Source: Oikopleura dioica (Eukaryota > Chordata > Appendicularia > Copelata > Oikopleuridae). From it: a stretch of DNA of 64,000 nt. A model generated the notes under the pieces. The model had not been told where the DNA came from. It saw only the letters and a program-made list of their open reading frames with translations, and did not search any database. The stretch spans positions 1,992,501 to 2,056,500 of the forward strand of contig OU015568.1 of the NCBI GenBank assembly GCA_907165135.1, read 5' to 3'. The translations under genes and the position numbers were made by a program. Shown piece by piece: positions 55,374-64,000 of the stretch (within the stretch, counting starts at the first letter, position 1; each line of letters begins with the position of its first letter).

Positions 55374-57027
55374 ATGAAAATAAATTGTGAAACTTTACTA
55401 CTTTTTCTTTGGCAGAAAATACAGGTATGATCGTACGAAAACTCCGCGCATATTAACCCTTTTATAGGGTAATCGAATTGAGTGGAAATTCGAAGGACCC
55501 GGGTTGAACGAGCAAGTCAATTTACCTGTAAGATATTTTTACGGGATACCTACTCAGAATGGAACGATTTTTTCTGATTTTGATCCTTCGGGTGAGTTTT
55601 TTTAAATCTTTACTCTTCTTCAAGAAGATGTAACCAACTGACAATAATTTATCTGTGAGATGAATTGTTCATCAAATTATAATTCGTTCAATCATTTTTA
55701 ATTCTTTATTCGAACACTTTTTTAGATATTTCGTTCAAAATAATCGATGAAAAATCAGGCAAACGAGCTCGAGCAAGAACAGACTTTGGAGTAACTCACG
55801 ATGGCCGCGTTCTCTTCCGATATAAAGTCATCTCCCCCTTTCTAACTTCGTCGACCCTCAAACTTCAATACCGAAACTCGCCAATCTTTGAAAAAACCTT
55901 CAAAAACCTTCTCTCGGAGTCCTGTTCCTGCCCAAAGTCTAGAGATGAATTCAAAAACTCTTTCCAATGCGAAGAGTTCAAGCATTTAACATCTTCATTC
56001 AACCGGTTGAAGAGCAAAAAAATCACAAAAGAGACCATCGCCAATCATTCTTCAAAAACCTTCGCCGACGACAGCGTTGTCCATTACATCATCAAGAACA
56101 ACAGACTTTATTCAAAGACCCTTTCTCCCAACCTAGATTTCAAGCGCTTCTCGGACGGCATCATTCTTTCCCTCCTCCGAAAAGTCAGGCTTCCAGACAT
56201 CGAATTCTTCTTCAACGTAGGTGACTGGCCCCTGTCTACAGATTTCCCGATCTTTTCTTGGTGTGGAAGCGATTCAACGAGCGATATCGTCGTTCCAACC
56301 TGGGATCAGATCAAAACAACGCTTCTTTCCATGTCAAAAATAAACGTTGACATCCTAACCATGCAGCTCAACGGGCCTAAATGGAAGCAAAAGGTCCCAA
56401 AAGGCTTTTTCCGGGGAAGAGATTCCTCAAAAGAAAGAATAAGGGTATCCTCTCTGAACAACACTTCAATAGACGCTGGAATAACCAGCTTTCAATTCCA
56501 TTCCCAAGGGGAAGATAAGAAGGTCCCGATCGTCCCAATGACCGATTTTGGCAACTTCAAATTTCAACTGCTGTTGGACGGGACTGTAGCTCCCTACAGA
56601 GCGCCCTACATCTTCCAAACAAACTCTTTAATCTTCAAACAGAAATCAAAATATGCTGAGTGGTGGTACCCATATTTGAGAAAGGACATCGATTTCGTTG
56701 AAGTAGACGAGAAAACTGAAAACATAGAAGAGAAAATACAATGGGCCCTGGAAAACGACGAAATTGCTGAGTGGATTGCTCAGAATGGATTCGACTTGAC
56801 AAGGGACCTTTTGAAGCCGGAAAATGTTTACTGTCATTATTTACAAGCATTTGAACAGTACAGGTACGCTTAAATTATACTTTTCTTTTTTCTAATGAGA
56901 AAATTCTAGCGAGTTGATGGATTTCGACCCTACCGTAACCGAAGACTTCGAACTTATCGACAAAGATCCAGAAATAACTGTATCAACCTGTAATTGCGAG
57001 ATGCATGAGAGTCATGATGAGTTGTGA
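55374..57027 (+). CDS. POGLUT2/3-type ER protein O-glucosyltransferase
   Basis: Four exons close in phase: 55374-55424, 55468-55591, 55726-56863 and 56910-57027; 476 aa, like human KDELC1/2. These enzymes glucosylate EGF repeats in the ER lumen, including those of Notch-type receptors. The first 40 residues and the block VNLPVRYFYG form a filamin-like N-terminal domain. The CAP10/glucosyltransferase domain has VGDWPLSTDFPIFSWCGSD, GFFRGRDSSKER, and LLLDGTVAPYRAPYI with the conserved GTVA. The protein ends HDEL, an ER-retrieval signal in place of vertebrate KDEL. The signal peptide is short and weak (TLLLFLW). Teneurin EGFs in this same window would be plausible substrates, but this is speculation. 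Confidence 0.93.
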
Positions 57028-57819
57028 ACACTAGAATTTCTAATTTACTGCACAAAAGTTGAATAAAAACAAACAACAAGTTATTATTCGTCAAATTTAT
57101 TGAGAAATCTTTTTCTGGCAAAATCGACAAAGTTTATAATACAGTGTGCTTGTGGGTTTGTGTTCGTAAAGTTCGTTACTGTTACGCGATATTAAAGCAG
57201 TATTAAATTGAATAAGGGAATTGTTAGATAAGATTAAATTAAAGTAAATGTATAAACTTGGTGATAAAGACTTGGAGGAAGAATACTGATTGGAAAGTGA
57301 CTAGGAAAGAAACTAAAAATAAAGAACTTAACTTTTGTTTTTGTCTTTTTTGAATTGGCTTGTTTTGTTAGATCTGATAAGAATTGGTGATGATTTCGCA
57401 TTCAGTGAGTGTTTGGCGACTCGGAAAGGAGTCTAGGCAGTGGGGTTTTTTCATTGACTGCATTTTTGTTACAAAGGGTTGAATTCCAGAGGGCAAAAAT
57501 CCTCAGAGAAGTCCGAACTAAAGCAGGGCTATTTTGAAAAAGTGAACGAAAGTAAATAGCCCCAGCGCAGCGCTAGAAAAAAGATAAATTGAAGCATTCT
57601 TGTTCGTTTTTAAAACTGAAAATTGCAGTTATCAACAAAACGCTCCCCGATAACAGTATATACAGTTAAAATTTATAAAAGTTTAAGCAGGTGCGCAACT
57701 ATAACTTTAACTCTTTTGTTAGGATGTCTGCGTTAATACTTATTTTGCTTCTTTCGATATTTAAAGTGTTTCGAGGTGAAGGAAGTTGGTGAGAGTCATG
57801 TTAAAAGAAAGGACCACTG
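57028..57819. other. convergent 3' region, POGLUT-type and E-protein genes
   Basis: 792 bp of AT-rich sequence holding both genes' 3' UTRs (AATAAA near 57062 on the plus strand). No gene supported. Confidence 0.4.
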
Positions 57820-59491
57820 CTACTGGAAGGAAGACATGTGCGAGGGCAGATTGGGGTCCAGATGCGGTGCGGCGGAATGGGATGGGTACGATCCCAGAGA
57901 GGCAACAGAAGCAGGAGGGTTCAGGACCGAGCCGGGGCCGAACTCGCTGTAGGGGATCTTGTTGGGCGGCACCTGAAATATCAGTTAAGAATTGCAAGAA
58001 AAATTGGACGATCGGCGCCACTTTTACGGGACCGACAATCTTAAAGCATGTTTACTTGATTCCAGTACTCACCATATTATCACTCGAAGAAGTGCCGTTA
58101 GCAGGTTGATTAGGAATTTGCGAAAAGTCGGGTTGCGAGCCAGTTGGCGGCACTGGCTGACTCGGTAATTGCGATTGAGGCAGTCCCATCGAGCTTGGAT
58201 CGGCCCCGTCCGGCCTTCTCTTGAGGCAGGCTGCTTTTGGGTTGAGATTGCGGTCGCGCACTTGATGCTCCAGATTCATGATCACGTTTACTGCGTGTTG
58301 TAGAATAGATAGTTTTGTCTAAAAGCGGGTTGTTAGAGACAGCAGTTATTCTAAAAGGACAGAAGTCGGTCTAATTGGATTTTTCTTTCGAATAATTTTG
58401 ACGGGTAACAGAAGCCTATTAGAATAATCAAGAACGAGCAAGTACGGTCCTTCCCTGTGAAAACCCAGTAAGTAACTTAGAACAATCGGATAATAGGAAT
58501 TCGAACGGATCTGAAAGCGAGTTCCCAAAACTAACCCCGTAAAGCAAAAAAGGAACTTGATGATTACCTGAGGCTTATCATTTTTGAGATGCATTTGAGT
58601 CATCCTGCCGAGCTCCTTGAAGGCTTCGTTGATATCCCTCACGCGTAACCTTTCACGAGCATTATTGGCGACTCGTCTCTGCCTCTCACGCTCCTCTCGT
58701 TCGGCTGGCGTCAGCATTGACAGATCTTCTTCTTTTTCTTGCTTTGCTGGGAGCATGTGTCCGCCTTCAAAAGCTTTTTAAAAAAAATATCATCAATAAA
58801 GCAAAAAAGGACTTCAAAAACAAGACAATTTATCAGTCAGGTGACTATTCTCTTACCTTTTTCATAAGGACTAGGCCTGGATTTCTCCTTTTTCTTCTTC
58901 GTTTCCGCCTTCCCAAGATTTGGCGCTTCAGGAACCTGCCCTGGATAGCCGCCCATTTGCGCCCAAGGATTCGGATACCCTGAAAGAAAAACACAATCAA
59001 TAGACGGAAGAGGGGGTTTGAAATCCTACCAGGAAGTCCCATGCCAGGCGTTTGAGGTCGAACGCCCGGCAAGCCTCCTTGAAGCGCGTTCAGTCCAGCC
59101 AGGGGGTTGAAATCTTGACCCCATGGATATTGCATCCCGCCATTTTGATCCCCCGGTATACTCTATAAAAATCAATAACACTAAGAATATTAATTGACTA
59201 AAAGTAAACACTGGCTCAACATGAAGGAATAAGCTGGTCTTCCTGTGTAGTAACCTGAGTCAGGATCCTGAAAGAGCTTCAATGAAAAGCTGCTCGTTCA
59301 GGGGTTGATTCAGGTATTAACACAGGTTACCGAACCTAGATCGCGGTAAACGATGTCTACTCTCTTAGCTGTACCTGTGGCAAGTATGGATTTCCAGCAG
59401 CAAGTCCTGTTGCCCATTGATTCGCAGCTGCAGCGGCCGCGGCTGCCGCATGATTCGGATCATTCGCTGGATCTGCTGCGTGATCTGCCAT
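57820..59491 (-). CDS. class I bHLH transcription factor (E-protein, TCF3/4/12 family)
   Basis: Six exons: 59491-59375, 59162-59030, 58979-58857, 58764-58568, 58318-58073 and 57972-57820; 322 aa. Vertebrate E-proteins have about 650-700 aa, so the activation-domain region is greatly shortened. The N-terminus has an Ala run. A basic stretch ([15 protein letters not shown]) precedes the b[23 protein letters not shown], then [17 protein letters not shown], an intron, then [20 protein letters not shown] and the class I-specific [15 protein letters not shown]. These are near-identical to vertebrate E-proteins. They dimerise with tissue-specific bHLH factors on CANNTG sites. The phase-0 intron between helix 1 and helix 2 sits where it does in other animals. 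The first intron contains a small CCTGTGT-type inverted repeat. Confidence 0.95.
59242..59326. mobile_element. CCTGTGT-type inverted-repeat element, 85 bp
   Basis: Starts CCTGTGTAGTAACCTGAGTC and ends with its near-inverse TTAACACAGG. Lies inside the first intron of the E-protein gene. Same family as 7830-7975. Confidence 0.6.
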
Positions 59492-62400
59492 CTTTTGTTT
59501 CTCTCTTCAATTTTCAATCGTCTCTCAATCCAGAATTTCTCAGTTTCGATTCTTGTTTTTACACCGCGGGATGAAGAGGCGCTAAATATGTTGTTATTTA
59601 GAGCTGTTTGTACTAAATCTGCGTCAGGTGCAGAAATCCTGATGCGCCGCGGGATGCGCCCAAGTGTGAACAAATATGTAGGAAACTTCACGCGCCGCTG
59701 CTTTTCTTGAGCAGCATCCCCTTAATAAGGCGATAATTACCTTTCCAAGTGGAACTAGCAAAATGCTTCTTCTATTCAGACGAATTTCAATAAGGATTTC
59801 TGAGTGAAATTCTAACCCCCCTTTTTTATTGGCTCATTGGAAAGAGCGTAAAAAGTTATCCTCGATTCGCCCAAAAGGATGAAATTTCCCCGAAATGACG
59901 TCATGGCACGTGACCAAAGTTCCAAAAGTACCAAAACTTTGGACGCTCCGCATTTTCGATCCACTTTAGCTATCAGGGCGTGCGATAGTGGAAAATGATC
60001 GTTGCAACGAGAGCTATGCGTGCATCTAGGTTTAATCCCTTCAAAAATTTTTTCAACCCTTTTCATAATTTCATAATTTCAATTTTTTGAAAAAATTTTG
60101 GAGGGATGAAACCTAGATGCACGCATAGCTCTCGTTGCGACGATCATTTTCCACTATCGCACGCCCTGATAGCTAAAGTGGGTCGAAAATGCGGAGCGTC
60201 CAAAGTTTTGGTACTTTTGGAACTTTGGTCACGTGCCATGACGTCATTTCGGGGGAAATTTCATCCTTTTTTGGGCGAATCTAGGATAACTTTTTACGCT
60301 CTTTCCAATGAGCCAATAAAAAAGGGGGGTAAGAATTTCACTCAGAAATCCTTATTGAAATTCGTCTCAAATGTGGTTCTCTTGTTTGTTCTCTTCCTCG
60401 ATTCTAGTTGTTGGTTCTTTTCTTGTTTGTTGTTTCTCGATGACGATCAGCTTCTCTAACTACAGTGAGTTCTTACTGTAACGTTTTCTGAAAAAAGCAG
60501 CGGTTAAAATTGGTATTTACTATTTTGAAAAAGAAAGGCGCCTTTTTGTAAGACAGCGGGGCGCGTTGCGAACAGAGAGTGGAATATCTAGACACCTTGG
60601 CGCCAGAAAATCACCCTAAGGGTGAATCAAAGTGAATTTTCACGCACCACCACCCACGCAGGGATAGTGCTGGTGTGGTGCAGCAGCGCTTATAATAATG
60701 GGTGCGCACTCGCATTTCGTTTTTTTTTTCTGGTGGAGGTGTGAGTTGTGCGCCAGCACGCGTAGCGAAATTGGTGTTTGATGACTAGCAAATTACCACA
60801 CAGAATTTTCGGAAGGAATTGGTACACAGATGGTTATGGAATGCAAAGATAATAATTTAATTATTATTTAATCAAGGCAAAGTAACAGAAAGAAGTATAG
60901 AAACTAAACACTATTTTTACAAAAGAGTTGATCAAAAATGTATGCATGGGGCCATTTTTATATCAAATTGTTACGATTGATTTTGTAAGAAAAGAAGAAT
61001 TTTCACGATAATTGGATTATTGATGTTTAAAAAACCTTTAATTTGAAACTGTTTTCCGATAAGCAAGAATCTGACAGTGATAAAAAGACTGATTCAACAC
61101 TTATATAGACGTACTTATATTCTAGTAAAGGCAATTTTGCACGAATATCTTCGCGAGGATAAAATTATCGTGGCCGTCAAGTTTTCAAAATTATCCCGCG
61201 AATTACACCGCGCTTGTTTTTCTTGGAGCATCAAGAATAATAAATCATCTCTCGGCGCACGAGCCAGACCTTTCCTGGAATTTAATTCAAAATCTCCTCG
61301 CTCTTTTTCTTTCTCGAATTTCAAAACTTTCACGCTTTTTTGACGGGCTTTTGAATTTCTCTCAATTTAAATTTCCTTTCATAATTATTCATAACTCGCT
61401 ATGGACTTACACGCGAGCGGTCGTATATGAATAGAGCGGTAGATAGAGCGTAGAATCAATAAAAAATTAACTCGATTTACGTCTCCCCTTGTTTGAATAG
61501 CTCTACGAAGGGAGGTCGGCTTCGCCATCTGTCAAATTCAAATCTGTCAGTTTAACACTCAAACCGTCACTTTTTCGTTGTGAATTTGAGGAACCTGGCT
61601 TAGCTACAAGAAACTACCATTTTTAACATTCAAATTGACAGCCAAAAAATCATAAAATCTTGAAGATAAATTCCACAATGACTCATTGAGCTCATTGTCA
61701 ATGAGCTTGACGCCCTTAATTTTCAGTTTTTTTCTTGAAACTCAATTTTGAGAACTCAGAACTGGCAATTTAGAAATATGGCTCAAGTAAGTTTACCCGA
61801 GGAAAGTGTGTAAAAGAAGATAAAGTAAACATCGTTGATATTTCCGCTGGCACTTAGGGCCCGCGATACCCCTTTTTTTTATCAGCAGTCCTTGGGTCAA
61901 GTAGCCCGTGTTCACCCGTGTCAAATTTGCCCGATTTGCGGCCGGATGATTTTGGAAGCAAAAAATTACAGCTCTCCAAAATCGGCAAGATTAGCAGTCA
62001 TTCTTATCAAATCGGAGGGCTCTGGCACACTTGACCGCGTCGGAAAAAACATGATCATCGGCTATTAGCCTGTTTCCTGTGGCCATTCGTTCTCTTGGCC
62101 GGAAGCTGAGAAGCGTGAAATCGCCTAGCCTAAGGATCGTTCAACAGATATATATAATTTCCGGAAATTCAATTTTCACACGCGAAAGTCAAAATTTGAA
62201 GAATTACATAACCTTCACTTTTGATACTGAAAACAAAGTTATTCTTCGATGCAGCAGGTGCACGGGCCAGCTATTCTCTGTGAAAAAGAAAGCTTCGTTC
62301 TGGGGCCATTTGCTGAGTGGTGCTAAGCCAGCTTTCACTAGCAGGTTCGCCCAGCGAGATAGTGAAAATCTCCCTCGGCCTTAGTGTTACTCCTCATATT

Positions 62401-63133
62401 TATAACCCCAACTACCACTGTTTATCGCGGCTCGCCTACAGGAAGGGGTCATTATGAGACTACCTTTTTAGTCTGACCTCGGAACCTGACTCAGGTTTTT
62501 CGCACATGTTGTTGAACACAGGTTTTAGTCAAATGTTCGGGCAAAAGTAAACATTGTCAATCTTAATTTCATTATTCAAAAATTACTTGATTTTCAGCGA
62601 TAAAAAGGTTAAACATAAGATAATTAAATAAAAATGAATTAGAATAAAATTATGATAATAAAATGGTTGTTACAAGCATCTTCTTTGTTGAAGTCTTCTA
62701 CGAATTCCTTTTCTTTTCAGTAAATCTCTATTTTTCAAAAATGAGGGATTAGTTAAGTCGGATCTTCAAGAAAAAAGTTGCGTCCGGTTTTTGGGATTTT
62801 GAAAAATCGTCTCGGCGAGCGGGGAGATGCGCCCACCGACGCATTATGACGGCTGGGCCAATCAGCTGGCGTCTGGCGCAAGACACCCGTCGAGCGCGAA
62901 TCGATTCAGAAAATGCAGCTCTCAGCATTTTCACCCCACCGGGCGCGCTTGGCTTTGCCCCGGGGATGAGCCGCCTTCTGAGCCCTTTCTCTTTATTTCC
63001 TCGTTGATTTCAGCATCAAATATATTCAAAATTTGATGGGTAATTCAAATTTAATGCAGATAAGTAGTTTAAGACGGACATGAACAAAAAATTTGTTTAT
63101 TAAGAATTTCATGAAGAAAATAAGCAAGGAGTT
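59492..63133. other. gene-poor region upstream of E-protein gene
   Basis: Contains the 589-bp palindrome, a GC-rich stretch with AATCACCCTAAGGGTGAATC near 60612, a further CCTGTGT-type fragment near 62485 and a GC-rich patch around 62810-62980. Short open frames lack codon bias or family resemblance. It probably contains the E-protein promoter; no TATA box is certain. Confidence 0.4.
59779..60367. mobile_element. 589-bp near-perfect palindromic MITE
   Basis: Arms of about 270 bp begin AGACGAATTTCAATAAGG and end with its exact inverse. They are more than 95 percent identical by eye, with a short AT-rich loop near 60050-60095. Each arm carries TGACGTCA (CRE-like) and CACGTG (E-box) 4 bp apart. 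No clear target duplication. It lies about 290 bp upstream of the E-protein ATG. Confidence 0.8.
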
Positions 63134-63640
63134 CTCAAGCGCCGAAGTAATCAGTAATAAAGTCGTCGAAGTCGAAGGATTTCATGTCAATGTTCAGCGC
63201 ATCAACAGGTGCTTTTCGCTTCTCCACTCCTGGTTTAGCTAATTTTGCCAAGTCTGAATGCAGTAAAGTTTGTTTAAAAACCTTGAACGAAAAAATAAAG
63301 ACCTGGGAGTATCCAAAAAGGCGAGGCAAAAGCACAGCTAGCGACGTATCCAAAAACTTTCATTCTCGAATTGAACTGGCGAGAAAGTCTGCTGCTCGGT
63401 TTTTATGCAGGCGCGAAAATCTGTTGGGCTCATTATACTCAATCAAAACCCTCATTTCATCCGGGATCAGATCCTTCTGACGCGCGGGGAATCGGGAAAT
63501 GATCAATTATCTTCCTGGAACACGGTAGTTATCCTCTCGTAAGAATTTGAGACAACTGGTTTAAAGTGAACTTTAATTTCTTGCCAATAGATCCCCATTT
63601 TTGTGACAAATATCGCCAAGTCAATGATGAAATCAACAAG
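63134..63640 (-). CDS. possible 3' exons of an unrecognised gene
   Basis: The minus strand has a terminal block ending FDDFITDYFGA (stop 63135-63137) and an upstream block DLIPDEMRVLIEYNEPNRFS (about 63480-63370). Each is plausible as coding, but I could not close phase between them. An upstream block near 63560 would need a GG-AG intron. No family recognised. I treat this as weak. Confidence 0.2.
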
Positions 63641-63868
63641 GAGAACCTTTTTTCGGAAGAAAATAATTTTTTGATAGTTTTAAACGATGAATTCCTGCTT
63701 GACATTTAACCCTTCCGGATGATGCAATACGCGTACTGTGAAACTTATTGACACGCCTCCAATTGATATTTATTCACAGAAATCATTCTCTTAAAATTCT
63801 CTTTAAAAACCGGTTCCCTGGTCAAAGAGCACCAGTCTTTGCTAAAGAGCCAGAGAAAATTGCAAAAA

Positions 63869-64000
63869 ATGAGGCATATTTCAAATGTTTTTGCCGGATT
63901 TGGCCTCGTCGCTTCTCAATCAAATGATTGCCCGTGAGTTTTTCAAGAGAAAAATGAGAGTTTCGAAACCATTATTTTTCAGAAATCAAGACGCTTACGA
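63869..64000 (+). CDS. 5' end of a secreted protein (cut by window edge)
   Basis: Exon 1, 63869-63933, encodes MRHISNVFAGFGLVASQSND, a plausible signal peptide with a Cys right after it. A 49-bp GT-AG intron follows and exon 2 begins at 63983 in phase (PNQDAY). The window ends 18 bases later, so nothing more can be said. Confidence 0.5.

Noticed and set aside
58346-58756. 136-residue frame running from the bHLH past the intron
   Set aside because: It reads through the GTAATC donor at 58567; the conserved helix 2 is in the next exon at 58318-58073.
61077-63036. Several short open frames in the right-hand intergenic region
   Set aside because: No codon bias, splice structure or family resemblance.
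63134-63480. Tubulin-tyrosine-ligase-like C-terminus
   Set aside because: PDEMRVLIEYNE loosely recalls that family, but the phase does not close and no catalytic block is present, so I do not name it.

Overview
The window looks like a piece of a larvacean tunicate genome, most likely Oikopleura dioica. Four things point there. (1) A 40-nt stretch at 28766-28805, followed directly by a GT splice donor, matches the O. dioica spliced leader as I remember it at 39 of 40 positions. (2) Genes are dense on both strands, with introns mostly 38-60 bp. (3) Several introns can only be read as GA-AG or GG-AG, a known oddity of this lineage. (4) The conserved genes are animal/chordate genes: teneurin, PNPLA6/7, SLC37, AP-1 sigma, POGLUT2/3 and a bHLH E-protein. 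Exon structures were worked out by hand from splice sites, phase and family similarity; coordinates are exact where phase closes.

Layout. 0.5-3.65 kb (-): a kelch-type membrane gene with a Cys-rich ectodomain, carrying an hAT-like MITE. 3.65-10.4 kb: gene-poor DNA with several MITEs and GC-rich hairpins, upstream of a teneurin gene (10.4-22.1 kb, +) that has two long introns, one frame break and no C-terminal Tox/TCAP region. 22.3-25.4 kb (-): a coiled-coil gene whose fourth intron carries three inverted-repeat elements. 25.7-27.1 kb (+): a CUB-domain membrane protein. 27.4-28.5 kb (+): a Cys-rich membrane protein paralogous to the first gene. 28.8 kb: spliced-leader RNA-like gene. 29.75-32.94 kb: a 3.2-kb foldback repeat built of nested tandem arrays. 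33.3-38.4 kb (+): a kelch gene with a 3.3-kb LTR retrotransposon (Gag-protease only) inserted antisense in a 58-bp intron.

38.75-57 kb is compact and ordinary: SLC37-type sugar-phosphate transporter (+), PNPLA6/7 lysophospholipase (+), small two-pass membrane protein (-), catalytically dead trypsin-like membrane protein (+), AP-1 sigma (-), sulfotransferase-like protein (-), a secreted Met-rich repeat protein (+), a small secreted sushi-like protein (-), tRNA-Glu, and a POGLUT2/3-type ER glucosyltransferase (+). 57.8-59.5 kb (-): a class I bHLH E-protein, with a 589-bp perfect-looking palindrome just upstream. 59.5-63.9 kb holds no gene I can support apart from weak exons near 63.2 kb; a new gene starts at 63869 and runs off the right edge.

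The genes do not form one pathway. The main themes are receptor and adhesion-type membrane proteins (teneurin, CUB, kelch paralogs), secretory-pathway housekeeping (AP-1 sigma, POGLUT, PNPLA6/7, SLC37), and heavy use of introns and intergenic gaps by non-autonomous mobile elements.
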